Positions 19,283 through 28,756 of a DNA stretch of 64,000 nt are shown piece by piece. The notes beneath the pieces were generated by a model. It did not search any database and was not told the origin of the DNA. It saw only the letters and a program-made list of their open reading frames with translations. Source of the stretch: a virus. Position numbers and translations under genes: made by a program. The first letter of the stretch is position 1, and each line of letters starts with the position of its first letter. The stretch spans positions 1 to 64,000 of the IMG/VR virus record IMGVR_UViG_3300042197_003184. One strand, 5' to 3'.

Positions 19283-19300
19283 TGTATCATATCTTATAAT
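19281..19300 (+). promoter_or_regulatory. Late promoter candidate before portal
   Basis: AGTGTA (19281-19286, overlapping the terminase stop) followed by TATAAT (19295-19300), 38 nt before the portal ATG. Shares GTGTA with five other late gaps. Confidence 0.4.
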
Positions 19301-19338
19301 ACTATTGTAATGCAATCACGATCACAATAAGGGATATT

Positions 19339-21540
19339 ATGGCCAAAAAAGAGATCCAAAATCCAGTTATTCAAGACTCTCAGCCAACCAACGAACAAGC
19401 TTACGTTACATGGGGTGACGACCTATCCAGTAAACAAGAAGCCCTGAAAACCTCTTCCGAATCTTTAGACGAATTTACAGTAGTACAAAGGGCACAAGCT
19501 GGTAGATTTTACAGAGTGGACTACTCTAATCTTGATGGTCGCACAGGGGGTCGTCCAGGATTAACTCGTAGCGATTACGACTACTTTCGACCAGACGAAG
19601 CAGTACCAAAACGTATCAAAGACATTATTCGTAGAGCAGACGAAATTTATCAAAAAGTAGGATTGGTTAAAAACGTTATCGACCTCATGGGAGACTTTGC
19701 TGCTCAGGGAATCAGAATTTGCCATAAGAATAAAAGAATAGAAAGATTTTATCGTCAATGGTTTAAAAAGATAAACGGAAAAGAAAGAAGCGAACGATTT
19801 CTTAATAATTTCTATAAAGCAGGCAATGTTGTTATTAATAGACAAACCGGCAAATTAAGCTTGAAGGTAGCAGATAGACTATATAGAGCTATTGGTTCTC
19901 CTGATCTTCAGGTGTCAGACCTTGATGGTACCCAGTATGAAAAAAGAGAAATTCCATGGAAGTATACTTTTATCGACCCAACATTCGTTGAGGTTGCTGC
20001 TGGACCTTTAGCTTCATTCGTATCAGATAAAAGATACGAACTAGAACTTCCAGCTATTCTTAGGAAGATGATCAACTCCCCAAAGTCTGATGCAGAGAAG
20101 GGCATTATCGCAAATTTACCTCCACAGATTATTGAAGCAGCAAAAACCAAGAAGCCGTATCCTCTGGATCCAAATAAAACCCTGGTATTTCACTATAAAA
20201 AGGATGATTGGCAGGCTTGGGCTTTTCCGATGGTTTATGCGATTATGGACGATATCACAGTAATAGAAAAACTTAAGTTAGCAGATATGGCAGCCCTAGA
20301 TGGAGCCATTTCAAATATTCGTATTTTTAAGTTGGGTAGTCTAGAACATAAAATTGCTCCAACAAAAGCAGCAACAGCCAAACTAGCACAAATCCTAGGA
20401 AATAATGTTGGTGGTGGCACTATGGATCTTGTATGGGGTCCAGACATTGAATTAATAGAATCCAAAACATCTGTTCATCAATTTTTGGGAGAAGGTAAAT
20501 ATATCCCGCATATGAATAATGTTTATGCTGGTCTAGGAATTCCTCCAACTTTAACAGGAACATTCGGAGCAGCAGGAACTACTAATAACTTCATATCCTT
20601 AAAAACTCTTACACAAAGATTACAATATGGAAGAGATATGCTGATCTCATTTTGGGAGAAAGAGATCGAGCTAGTACAAAAAGCTATGGGCTTTAAATAT
20701 GGAGCAAAGATAGAGTTTGATAGAATGGACCTAAGTAATGAAGACTCAGAGAAAGCCCTATTAATTCAGCTAGCAGACAGAAATGTTATTAGCGATGAGC
20801 TATTACAAACTCGATTTGGTATCGATCCAGATATGGAAAAGAGTAGACTCAACAGAGAGCAGAGAGAAAGGAAATCAGAAAGAATGGTACCAAAAGCAGG
20901 ACCATGGAATGATCCACAAATTGAGCACGCTCTTAAAAAGATAGCTTTACAAACGGGCATTGTCGCACCAAGCCAAGTAGGTCTAGATTTAGAAAAAAAG
21001 AAAAGCGGAGAGAAAACAGCTATGGAACAAAAGGTTCCTAAGCCTGGTTCTTCAACGAAGTTGGCAAATGATTCGTCAGAATCATTGCCAGGTGTTCCAG
21101 GTCAGGGAAGACCAAAACTCAGTAAGGATTCAGAACAAAGACAAACCAAAAAGTTTGCCCCCCAGACAGGAGCCAGTTTGATGCTTTGGGCAAACGAAGC
21201 ACAAGATAAAATAAACGAAATACTCAACCCAACACTGCTAGACTTTTTCAATAAGAAAAACTTAAGAAGTTTATCTAAAGCAGAAACTAAAGAAATAGAC
21301 GTAATGAAAACAAAGATCCTGTTCAGCCTGACCCCAAACACAGCTATTGACGAACCAACTCTGCAAAAAACCCTATCTGCTATCAACACACCCGAACATT
21401 CTACGGTATTAAATCACTACAATAACTGGCTAAAACCAATAAAAACAGAAATTAATCGAGATTTAGGGGTCGATGAGATTAAACAACTTAAGTCGTCTTT
21501 CTATTCTATGGTGTATAGTTCATTCATGGCCAACCCATAA
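19339..21540 (+). CDS. Portal protein
   Basis: 733 residues. Located directly after the large terminase and before the protease/scaffold. The core contains motifs typical of portal rings: KVGLVKNVIDLMGDFAAQGIRI, FYKAGNVVINRQTG, LGEGKYIPHMNNVYAGLGIPPTLTG and SFWEKEIELVQKAMG. It forms the dodecameric DNA channel at the unique head vertex. About 200 C-terminal residues (after KVPKPGSST) are Ser/Lys-rich and helical, longer than usual, and may extend into the head. AAGGG lies 8 nt before the ATG. Confidence 0.9.
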   Translation: MAKKEIQNPVIQDSQPTNEQAYVTWGDDLSSKQEALKTSSESLDEFTVVQRAQAGRFYRVDYSNLDGRTGGRPGLTRSDYDYFRPDEAVPKRIKDIIRRADEIYQKVGLVKNVIDLMGDFAAQGIRICHKNKRIERFYRQWFKKINGKERSERFLNNFYKAGNVVINRQTGKLSLKVADRLYRAIGSPDLQVSDLDGTQYEKREIPWKYTFIDPTFVEVAAGPLASFVSDKRYELELPAILRKMINSPKSDAEKGIIANLPPQIIEAAKTKKPYPLDPNKTLVFHYKKDDWQAWAFPMVYAIMDDITVIEKLKLADMAALDGAISNIRIFKLGSLEHKIAPTKAATAKLAQILGNNVGGGTMDLVWGPDIELIESKTSVHQFLGEGKYIPHMNNVYAGLGIPPTLTGTFGAAGTTNNFISLKTLTQRLQYGRDMLISFWEKEIELVQKAMGFKYGAKIEFDRMDLSNEDSEKALLIQLADRNVISDELLQTRFGIDPDMEKSRLNREQRERKSERMVPKAGPWNDPQIEHALKKIALQTGIVAPSQVGLDLEKKKSGEKTAMEQKVPKPGSSTKLANDSSESLPGVPGQGRPKLSKDSEQRQTKKFAPQTGASLMLWANEAQDKINEILNPTLLDFFNKKNLRSLSKAETKEIDVMKTKILFSLTPNTAIDEPTLQKTLSAINTPEHSTVLNHYNNWLKPIKTEINRDLGVDEIKQLKSSFYSMVYSSFMANP

Positions 21541-21542
21541 TA

Positions 21543-23135
21543 ATGAGGCATAAAATGCAAATTTTTGAACAAGAGATCAATGACGGACTAGAAGCCCAAC
21601 TACAATCATCTGCTTCAATCTCTTATGCTTGTGTTGCCGAGCCCTCTCATAAAACTAATCATAATGTTAAGCATATTAAAAGCTTAGCTTCTTTAAACGA
21701 TAGTGACTTATATTATGTTCAGTCTATTCTAGTCACATCTAGTTGGAATAAAAATGATGATATTTTTGATAAAAATGAGGTTTGGGCAGCAAAAAACACG
21801 CCAGAAGACAAACCCACAAATCTTGATCATGACGAAAAAACCATAGTTGGCCATATTACCTCTAGTTGGCCGATTACAGACGATGGAGTCCTTATAGATG
21901 AAAATACTCCTACAGAAAATTTGCCTGACAAATTCCATATCCTTACAGGGTCCGTAGTTTACAGAGGTTTTTCGTCACCAGACCTAATGGGTAGAGCTAA
22001 TAATCTTATCAATGAAATAGAAGCTGGTACAAAATATGTCAGTATGGAATGCTTTTTTAAGGGTTTTGATTATGGGTTAATTAATAAGTCTACCGGAGAA
22101 TTTAAAATTCTTAATCGTAATTCTGAAACAGCGTTTTTAACAAAATACTTGAGATCTTACGGAGGATTAGGAGAACACGATAACTATAAAATCGGAAGAG
22201 TATTAAGGAATATAACATTTTCAGGCAAAGGATTTGTTGACAAACCAGCTAATCCTGATAGTATAATCTTTACGAAAGATGGTTTTTCTAAAAGTTCTTT
22301 GATTAATTCAACAGAAAATTTTGTAAATTTATCAAATATAGGTGTATCAGATATTCAGTCAACCCCTAATGTGGAGAACAACACTATGAGTTTAAACGAA
22401 ACTAACACTGAAGCAGTCGCCGAAACAACAGAAGTAGTTGAAGCTACACAACCAACAGAGGCATCGGCCACTTCAGAATCAGCAACCACAGAAAATAACA
22501 CAGTAGACCTAGCCCAAAGAGTGGCTGAATTAGAGTCACAGGTTGCTGCTCAGCTAGACACCATCCAAACTCTTCAAACAGAAAAAGAAGAAGCTGCTAA
22601 GAAAGCCCAGAAGGACGAAGAAGAAGAAATGCAGAAGGAAGAAGCAGCCAAGAAGATGAAAGACGATATGTCTAAGAAAGACGAAGAAATGAAAAAAGTT
22701 AAGTCTGAACTCGATGCTGCTCTTGAAGCCATTGCTGGATACAAGATGAAAGAAGAAGAAATGGCTAAGAAAGAAAAGAAAATGAACAGAAAAGCTTCTT
22801 TGATCGAAAACGGAGTAGATGCTGATTCAGCTGATACCGTTGTTGAAAAATTTGAATCTATGGCTGACGACGCTTTTGAGGCTATGACCAGCTTATTCGC
22901 TGGTAAGATGCCACCATGGTTAGAGAAAGTTAAGAAAGACGAAGACAAAGAAGAAGATAAGAAAGCCAAAGAAAAAAAGAAAGCATCAGAAGCTTCTACT
23001 GATCCAGAAGTACTAGATTCAGTTGAAGTGATTGAAGAAGTTAATCTCGGTGTTGGGGGAGAAACCGAAAGTTCGGTAGATACCACCAGGGCCGCATTAG
23101 TCGAATTTGTTAGTAGCAGATTAGGTAAGAAATAA
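21543..23135 (+). CDS. Prohead protease-scaffold fusion
   Basis: 530 residues. Residues 1-250 resemble a herpes-type prohead protease: YVQSILVTSSWNKNDDIFDKNEVW, NLDHDEKTIVGHI (candidate catalytic His), KYVSMECFF (candidate Ser) and GKGFVDKPANPDS. Residues 282-530 are a scaffold: VAELESQVAAQLDTIQTLQTEKEE followed by an extremely Lys/Glu-rich coiled coil. An in-frame ATG at 22386 with GGAG 9 nt upstream could start a separate 249-residue scaffold, as with lambda C/Nu3. It lies just after the portal with a 2-nt gap and before the decoration and capsid genes. Catalytic residue choice is an inference. Confidence 0.7.
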   Translation: MRHKMQIFEQEINDGLEAQLQSSASISYACVAEPSHKTNHNVKHIKSLASLNDSDLYYVQSILVTSSWNKNDDIFDKNEVWAAKNTPEDKPTNLDHDEKTIVGHITSSWPITDDGVLIDENTPTENLPDKFHILTGSVVYRGFSSPDLMGRANNLINEIEAGTKYVSMECFFKGFDYGLINKSTGEFKILNRNSETAFLTKYLRSYGGLGEHDNYKIGRVLRNITFSGKGFVDKPANPDSIIFTKDGFSKSSLINSTENFVNLSNIGVSDIQSTPNVENNTMSLNETNTEAVAETTEVVEATQPTEASATSESATTENNTVDLAQRVAELESQVAAQLDTIQTLQTEKEEAAKKAQKDEEEEMQKEEAAKKMKDDMSKKDEEMKKVKSELDAALEAIAGYKMKEEEMAKKEKKMNRKASLIENGVDADSADTVVEKFESMADDAFEAMTSLFAGKMPPWLEKVKKDEDKEEDKKAKEKKKASEASTDPEVLDSVEVIEEVNLGVGGETESSVDTTRAALVEFVSSRLGKK

Positions 23136-23158
23136 CAACCTTATAGGGAGAAATTGAA

Positions 23159-23614
23159 ATGGCTCTAAAACCAGATCGTATCGAAGCTCGTACAGATATT
23201 TCATTTTTCATGAACACGGTTGCAGAAAGAGGCGGCGTAGCTTCTGTTGTAACAGGTGGTGCCGGAGTTGCTATGGATGATGCTAGTGCCGTTGTAGGCT
23301 ATGCAGCTGCCGTATCCGGTGCTGTGCCAGTTGGCATTCTGTTAAATGATGTTGTAAACATTGATTTAACCAGACAGCATATCAATTGGTATAAAGACGA
23401 AGTACAGGTTGGTGGCAAGGTAACATTGCTCCGTCAGGGACAGGTTACTACCAACATGCTTGTATCAGGTAATACTCCATCAGCAGGTGCTCCTGCTTAC
23501 GTAGGCGCCAATGGCTTACTAAGCACAGCCAGCACAAATGCTGCTAGAGTTGGTACATTCTTAAGTAGTAAAGATGCCGACGGTTATGTCAAAGTAGACG
23601 TAAACATTGTTTGA
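23159..23614 (+). CDS. Head decoration/stabilisation protein
   Basis: 151 residues of small, Gly/Ala/Val-rich beta protein (GGVASVVTGGAGVAMDDASAVVGYAAAV, then VQVGGKVTLLRQGQVTTN and ATNAARVGTFLSSKDADGYVKVDVNIV). Size and position immediately before the major capsid gene match phage decoration proteins (gpD or parallel-beta cement type). GGGAGA lies 7 nt before the ATG. The assignment rests on position and composition. Confidence 0.65.
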   Translation: MALKPDRIEARTDISFFMNTVAERGGVASVVTGGAGVAMDDASAVVGYAAAVSGAVPVGILLNDVVNIDLTRQHINWYKDEVQVGGKVTLLRQGQVTTNMLVSGNTPSAGAPAYVGANGLLSTASTNAARVGTFLSSKDADGYVKVDVNIV

Positions 23615-23641
23615 TAAAACTTAACACGGAGAGCAAAAAAC

Positions 23642-24652
23642 ATGTCAGCTAACACAAGTAAATTTCAACCAACACCAGAAGTTACAGAACTATTGATTCG
23701 TTCTGGTTCTGCCGATAGAGAAGTAGCTTTAGCAGCTAATAGAGAATTTGCTAAGGCTCTTGAGTTACCACTTCGTCAAGGTCTACTCAGCGGGAATATC
23801 CTTGACAATATTTTCGAACCCATCCAATTAGCTCAGAGTGCCACTCCAGAGTTTCCATTGGACTTCATCGCCCCAGGTACAGAAAAGGACTTCGTTGCCT
23901 ATACTGTACCAAATCATGGATATATTCCAGAGCGTCATGTTGAGAGCGATTATGTCATGGTTCCAACCTATGATATTGGCGCCTCAATTGACTATCTCCT
24001 AAAGTATGCTCGTGATGCTCGCTGGGACGTTGTTGGTCGCGCAATGGAAGTTCTAGAGGCTTCTTTTGTTAAGAAGATGAATGATGATGGTTGGCACACC
24101 CTATTAGCGGCTGCTGCTGATCGTAACATTGTAGTGTTCGATAGCGATGCCAACGCTAATCAGTTTACAAAGAGATTGGTCAGTCTGATGAAGACAGTAA
24201 TGCGTCGAAACGGTGGTGGTAATTCTGCCAGTACCAATCGAGGCATTCTAACTGACCTCTATGTTTCACCAGAGGCTATGGAAGATATCCGTAACTGGGG
24301 AGTAGATATTGTTGACGAAATTACTCGTCGTGAAATCTACACCGCTGCTGACGGTACTCTTAATAGAATCTTCGGCGTTAATCTTCATGATCGTGACGAA
24401 CTCGGTGTTGGTCAAGAATATCAATTATTCTACTCCAGCACTCTCAATGGAGCACTACCATCCGGTAAGGCCGAAGTTGTTGTTGGTCTCGATCTCAGAA
24501 AGAGAGACAGCTTTATAATGCCAGTACGTCAAGAAGTTCAAATCTTCGAGGACGAGACACTACATCGTCAGAAGAGAGCAGGCTTCTACGGATGGGCCGA
24601 ACAAGGCTTTGCCGTACTAGACAATCGTAGAGTTCTCCTTGGTGCTCTATAA
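23642..24652 (+). CDS. Major capsid protein, HK97 fold
   Basis: 336 residues. Features of HK97-type capsids: a long helical N-arm, LLKYARDARWDVVGRAMEVLEASFVKKMNDDGW as the spine helix, GILTDLYVSPEAMEDIRNW and DRDELG…YQLFYSS in the P-domain, and RKRDSFIMPVRQEVQIFEDETLHRQKRAGFYGWAEQGFAVLDNRRV at the C-terminus. It lies directly after the decoration gene and is followed by a strong terminator. Its codons look more C/G-ending than those of neighbours, consistent with high expression. GGAGA lies 10 nt before the ATG. Confidence 0.9.
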   Translation: MSANTSKFQPTPEVTELLIRSGSADREVALAANREFAKALELPLRQGLLSGNILDNIFEPIQLAQSATPEFPLDFIAPGTEKDFVAYTVPNHGYIPERHVESDYVMVPTYDIGASIDYLLKYARDARWDVVGRAMEVLEASFVKKMNDDGWHTLLAAAADRNIVVFDSDANANQFTKRLVSLMKTVMRRNGGGNSASTNRGILTDLYVSPEAMEDIRNWGVDIVDEITRREIYTAADGTLNRIFGVNLHDRDELGVGQEYQLFYSSTLNGALPSGKAEVVVGLDLRKRDSFIMPVRQEVQIFEDETLHRQKRAGFYGWAEQGFAVLDNRRVLLGAL

Positions 24653-24688
24653 TAAAGTTGTTACCTAATCAGCTATAAAAACGAAAGT

Positions 24689-24725
24689 AAGGGCTGGGCC
24701 TCAAAACCTAGCCCTTCTTTTGTTT
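24689..24725 (+). terminator. Intrinsic terminator after capsid gene
   Basis: Stem AAGGGCTGGG/CCTAGCCCTT (24689-24716, loop CCTCAAAA, one G-U pair) followed by CTTTTGTTT. It ends the head-gene transcript. A GGTGTA motif follows at 24727. Confidence 0.85.
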
Positions 24726-24726
24726 C

Positions 24727-24741
24727 GGTGTATAGTATTAA
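24727..24741 (+). promoter_or_regulatory. Late promoter candidate after terminator
   Basis: GGTGTA (24727-24732) with TATTAA at 24736, directly after the capsid terminator and 48 nt before the next ATG. Confidence 0.35.
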
Positions 24742-24779
24742 TAAAGCAAGCTATTAAATACATTCTGGTGGAATAAAAT

Positions 24780-25295
24780 ATGAGCTGGAATATCGAAATA
24801 CCCATTATGGTTAGAACATTAATTAATGATACAGCTAACCCTCCTGCTTATAGTGACGAAAGATTGTTACAGGTTATTGCTGTAGCAGCCCGGTATGTTC
24901 AATTCGATGTTGTTTTGGATCATACATATAATATTAATGTGGCCAATCCAGCCATATCCCCGGATCCTACAGAAGATAACGATAGTATTTTTATTAGTCT
25001 GGTTAGTCTAAAGGCAGCCTGCATTATTGATCAAAGTGTGTTACGTACCAAAGCCGCGATGGAAGGCATTAGAGCCGCTTTAGGACCAGCACAATTAAGT
25101 GTGGCAGGTAGTCTCTCGGGATTAAAACTAATTATAGAAGAAGGTCCATGCGCAGCCTATGATGAGCTGGTATCTCACTGGGATGTTAAAGAGGCTACGG
25201 CTATCAGGGCTGTTCTCAGTCCCTTTGTTGGTAATAAGTTTGACCCCAATTCCATTAGGTATAGTTCAGACAGATCTAGGGATTTTTATTCTTAA
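24780..25295 (+). CDS. Head-tail connector (adaptor) protein
   Basis: 171 residues, largely helical: MVRTLINDTANPPAYSDERLLQVIAVAARYVQFDV, SLVSLKAACIIDQSVLRTKAAMEGIRA and CAAYDELVSHW. The beginning 'IPIMVRTLIND…YSDERLLQVI…A' is the pattern of gp6-type connector proteins that extend the portal. First gene after the capsid. GGTGG lies 8 nt upstream of the ATG. Assigned from helix pattern and position. Confidence 0.6.
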   Translation: MSWNIEIPIMVRTLINDTANPPAYSDERLLQVIAVAARYVQFDVVLDHTYNINVANPAISPDPTEDNDSIFISLVSLKAACIIDQSVLRTKAAMEGIRAALGPAQLSVAGSLSGLKLIIEEGPCAAYDELVSHWDVKEATAIRAVLSPFVGNKFDPNSIRYSSDRSRDFYS

Positions 25296-25322
25296 CTTCA
25301 GAATATATAAAGCATATGGTTT

Positions 25323-25340
25323 AGTGTATATTTTTATATA
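25323..25340 (+). promoter_or_regulatory. Late promoter candidate
   Basis: AGTGTA (25323-25328) followed by TATATA (25335-25340), 25 nt before the P-domain gene's ATG. Confidence 0.35.
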
Positions 25341-25365
25341 TCACTAATCGCAATAAGGAACTCAT

Positions 25366-26313
25366 ATGTCAGCAGCCACCCATAACTTTTCTATAGAGCA
25401 AGGGTCCGACAACCAAATTATTTTTGAATATTTTGACGAAAATAATCTGCCTGTAGATTTGCGTAATTATCATTTAGTTTTAAATTGTCTTACCAATGCT
25501 GGTCTAACAATATCTTTTAATAACTTTACTAAAACCACATCATACTCTTTTGTTGGCACCAAGGACGGCAGGATGATATTAGATCTGCCAGCCAAAACCA
25601 CAAATCAATATGTTTTCAATAATGCGGTATATGATTTAGATGTTCAGGAGCCGAACGAACAATTTCCAGGTAGTGGATTTAAAAGATATAGATTTTCTCA
25701 AGGCACTATTAATATTATTAAGCGAAATACCACGATTCAAGAATTTGATATTATCGCCCCTATAGCTGATCATATAGATAGATGTCAAATAGACTGTTCT
25801 TCCTTAGATACTATGATATACGACGGTCCTAGGGTTTCTATTTTAGACAACAATAAAACTTCAAGTTCTATTCAGGTATCAGATTCTAGACCAATTAAGT
25901 CGGTGGACGTTGCAATAAACGGACTCTATCACTCTAGTCCGCAGGATCTAACAGTGTTTTTGGTTCCACCATCAGGCAATAAGGTTTTATTGATGGCTCA
26001 TAATAAAATTTCTAATTATAAACCAGGATTTAGTTTTATGTTCTCTGATAGAGCGCCCAACGATATTTATCTCAATAATGTTATGAATGGCGGACTTTGC
26101 CGTATCCTAAACAAAACAAACAGCGTTAGGTACGATGATGGGTCCGGTACTTCCAATAGCACAAATAATGAAACACTGGCTAGTTCCTTTAGTCATTTGT
26201 CCGGATATGTACCTGTTGATGGTAATTGGTCTCTGGATGTTTATGACAACGATACCGGATCGGCTGGGGTGATAGATTCCTGGAATCTGGTTATTACGTA
26301 CCAAGAAGAATAA
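25366..26313 (+). CDS. Virion protein with C-terminal P-domain
   Basis: 315 residues. Residues 1-130 form a beta domain (FSIEQGSDNQIIFEYFDENNLPVDLRNYHLVL) like phage neck/stopper adapters. Residues 165-313 match the proprotein convertase P-domain (P/Homo B): IKSVDVAINGLYHSSPQDLTVFLVPPSGNKVLLM, then SGYVPVDGNWSLDVYDNDTGSAGVIDSWNLVI, with the characteristic W-x-L-x-V-x-D…W-x-L end. P-domains usually stabilise subtilase-type proteases or bind calcium and ligands. Here there is no protease domain, so it is likely a surface decoration at the head-tail joint. AAGGA lies 7 nt before the ATG. Confidence 0.75.
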   Translation: MSAATHNFSIEQGSDNQIIFEYFDENNLPVDLRNYHLVLNCLTNAGLTISFNNFTKTTSYSFVGTKDGRMILDLPAKTTNQYVFNNAVYDLDVQEPNEQFPGSGFKRYRFSQGTINIIKRNTTIQEFDIIAPIADHIDRCQIDCSSLDTMIYDGPRVSILDNNKTSSSIQVSDSRPIKSVDVAINGLYHSSPQDLTVFLVPPSGNKVLLMAHNKISNYKPGFSFMFSDRAPNDIYLNNVMNGGLCRILNKTNSVRYDDGSGTSNSTNNETLASSFSHLSGYVPVDGNWSLDVYDNDTGSAGVIDSWNLVITYQEE

Positions 26314-26315
26314 TT

Positions 26316-26537
26316 ATGGATTTTATCATTACTAAAAATAATCTTAAATCAAAAAAATCAACCTTATATTCTACTATGGATTTTGGTATTACTTCGTTCT
26401 CTAGTTTGGCAGGGCTAGAAACCAGAACAGAAAAAGTAGCTATACAAAGATTTACATATAGACAGCCTTCCATCAGAGAAGGAGATAGTAATATTACCAT
26501 TAATATGGTTAGGCCAGTACGCAGGATCATATACTAA
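26316..26537 (+). CDS. Small neck-region protein, 73 aa
   Basis: 73 residues, not recognised. Hydrophilic, with a basic C-terminus (NMVRPVRRIIY). Its stop (TAATG) overlaps the next gene's ATG, so it is coupled to it. Located among connector genes. A structural role is likely. Confidence 0.6.
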   Translation: MDFIITKNNLKSKKSTLYSTMDFGITSFSSLAGLETRTEKVAIQRFTYRQPSIREGDSNITINMVRPVRRIIY

Positions 26538-27064
26538 TGAACCCCTTCGCCAATATTATTAATACTGAATTTAAAAACACATTTAACAACGCTATAGACG
26601 CACTATTAGCAGATAATTCTTTAACCGTGCCATGTCTGATAAAGTATGGATTATCAGAACCTACTCTTTGTAATAATTGTATATATGATCCAATTTCTAA
26701 ACTATCTTCTAATAGATATAACGGAAACGGTCCAGCTCCATTTCCAGAGAATCAAATATGTCCGGTTTGCGTAGGTAAAGGCACCCTTGTTTCAGATAAT
26801 CAGGAAACACTATACTTGGCTGTTATATTTGATAGCAAGTATTGGTTAAATTGGGGGTCAGATACTCTTGGGGTACCAGACGGACAAGTCCAGACTCTGT
26901 GCTCAATAGACTACCTACCCAAAATTATTAACGCTCAGGAGATTATATTCGATACTAATATCTCTTCTAGGTTCGGAGAAAAACCATACCAAAGAAACGG
27001 AGAACCTAGATTTTATGGTTTAGGAAACAATAGATATATATCTACTATGTGGAAACTCAAATGA
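26537..27064 (+). CDS. Neck protein with zinc-ribbon-like Cys pairs
   Basis: 175 residues. CNNC (near 45-48) and CPVC (near 74-77), about 30 residues apart, look like a zinc ribbon inserted in an otherwise beta protein (ETLYLAVIFDSKYWLNW, INAQEIIFDTNISSRF). No family is named. Position after the connector suggests a head-closure or neck component. It overlaps the next gene by 4 nt (ATGA). Confidence 0.55.
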   Translation: MNPFANIINTEFKNTFNNAIDALLADNSLTVPCLIKYGLSEPTLCNNCIYDPISKLSSNRYNGNGPAPFPENQICPVCVGKGTLVSDNQETLYLAVIFDSKYWLNWGSDTLGVPDGQVQTLCSIDYLPKIINAQEIIFDTNISSRFGEKPYQRNGEPRFYGLGNNRYISTMWKLK

Positions 27065-27705
27065 AATTTTCTATAACACTAACGGATAGTGCTGGTGATA
27101 TTAGATCAAAAATATTAGAATCTATCAGAGAACACTTAGACAAAGCATTTAGTGCTGCTATACCTAAAATATCTATCAGACTACAAAACGCCGTATCTTC
27201 TGCTCTTAAAGCAGAGCCGGAATATATGGCTTTAACGGCAGGACAACTGAGATATGAGTTTGGTATACCAGACCCTATTCAGGTTGATATGGTTATAGAT
27301 GGCATGGTGGATACCTTAGACATTAAAAAAATACCTTTACAGACCAATAATTTTGGCTTGTCCGGAGGCATAGAATTATCTATGATGCCCACCAGGGATA
27401 TGGGCGGAGTTACTGATACAGATGCTGCTTTCGTTATAGATGAAGCCAGAGGGCATAAATTACCATGGTTACAATGGCTGTTATACGAAGGTAATGCTCC
27501 TATTGTGAGGCAGTATAGGGTTCAGATAGGGCCAAGCAGAGCCTCCAGAACCGGTATGGCTATTATGAAAGAAGCTAATACTAATTGGAAAGTACCATCA
27601 GAATACTCCGGTACCGTATCCAATAACTGGACCACAAGAGCTATCGACAGAATAGAAAACGACATATCGGGAATTTTGCAAAACGAGATAGAAAAATATT
27701 TATGA
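27061..27705 (+). CDS. Tail-completion-like protein
   Basis: 214 residues from MKFSITLTDSAGDIRSKILESIREHLDKAF, a beta strand plus helix pattern like HK97 gp10-type tail-completion proteins, then ISIRLQNAVSSALKAEPEYMALTAGQLRYEFGIPDP. The start at 27061 (ATGA overlap) is preferred to the GTG at 27049. Fold assignment is tentative. The order connector, closure, completion, tail fits. Confidence 0.5.
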   Translation: MKFSITLTDSAGDIRSKILESIREHLDKAFSAAIPKISIRLQNAVSSALKAEPEYMALTAGQLRYEFGIPDPIQVDMVIDGMVDTLDIKKIPLQTNNFGLSGGIELSMMPTRDMGGVTDTDAAFVIDEARGHKLPWLQWLLYEGNAPIVRQYRVQIGPSRASRTGMAIMKEANTNWKVPSEYSGTVSNNWTTRAIDRIENDISGILQNEIEKYL

Positions 27706-28649
27706 CGCAAGACTATACAAAATTTAATCATATCACCAATATACATCAAAAATACGCTGTATCTCAGTTAGAAGATAATATTAAGTCTTTTTTAGATTGG
27801 GCATTTTTACAAATTGATGGATATGTTAACGTGCAGATGAACACAGGACTGCCTACTCTCTATACTATGAAACCTTCTGTTAATCCCAACCCAACATCTA
27901 CAACTTCGAGTTCTTCTATCTGGGAAACGCCAGTAAAGGATTGGGTTTGGGAATCCTGTGGTCAAGATACTCCCAGCGGACTACTACCAATATCAGGAGT
28001 ACAAGTTAGTGGTAATTTTTTACCAGCACCAACCGGAAGCGGTAACATGGGTTATTATATTAACTATCCTTTGGGTAGAATAGTTTTTGATAATCCTATC
28101 AACAATAACAGTCCTGTTTTAATCTCTTATGCTTATAGATATGTTCAAATATATAAAGCTAATGAGTCTAATTGGTGGAAACAGCTTAGTTCAGTATCTT
28201 ATCAGGCTAATTCTAATTCAAATTATGCTACTTTATTATCCGAGAATAAGGTTAATTTACCCTTTATTATGGTGGAAACAATCGCCAGAAATCAACAAAT
28301 ACCGCACGAACTAGGAACCTCCGAAAACAGAATAGTGCAGGATTTACTATTACATATTTTTACAGATAATCCCGTACAAAGATCAACACTATCAGATATA
28401 ATATTGGCCCAAAAAGACAAAGGTCTTATAATATATGACATCAATAAACTGGTCAAAAACGATAAAAATCCTCTTAATTATCGTGGAGAAAAGAACCCCA
28501 ACGGCCTTAATTATTGCCAAATAGTATCTGATTCGGCTTATCAATACAAATACAGCTTTATTAAAAACGCGAATACAGTAGAAACTAATAACTTTAGTGC
28601 CTCTTTATTTAACAGTATTATCAGATGGAGTATAGAAATTTTCCCGTGA
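27702..28649 (+). CDS. Neck or tail-terminator region protein
   Basis: 315 residues, unrecognised. A beta-rich middle (TGSGNMGYYINYPLGRIVFDNPINNNSPVLISYAYRYVQIY) and a C-terminal IIRWSIEIFP. Located immediately before the major tail protein and overlapping the previous gene by 4 nt, where tail-terminator or neck proteins usually lie. Confidence 0.5.
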   Translation: MTQDYTKFNHITNIHQKYAVSQLEDNIKSFLDWAFLQIDGYVNVQMNTGLPTLYTMKPSVNPNPTSTTSSSSIWETPVKDWVWESCGQDTPSGLLPISGVQVSGNFLPAPTGSGNMGYYINYPLGRIVFDNPINNNSPVLISYAYRYVQIYKANESNWWKQLSSVSYQANSNSNYATLLSENKVNLPFIMVETIARNQQIPHELGTSENRIVQDLLLHIFTDNPVQRSTLSDIILAQKDKGLIIYDINKLVKNDKNPLNYRGEKNPNGLNYCQIVSDSAYQYKYSFIKNANTVETNNFSASLFNSIIRWSIEIFP

Positions 28650-28661
28650 ATACTTTTTTTT

Positions 28662-28667
28662 GGTGTA
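28662..28667 (+). promoter_or_regulatory. GGTGTA motif before major tail gene
   Basis: GGTGTA in the 107-nt gap before the major tail gene, 89 nt from the ATG. No clear TATA follows. The rest of the gap (28650-28756) holds nothing else recognisable. Confidence 0.3.
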
Positions 28668-28756
28668 ATCTACTGATGTGTTCAATACTAGAAAAAACAA
28701 GTCAATATTCGATTAGTCCATAACTTCCTAACTTCATAATTCTGGAGATCCTAACT

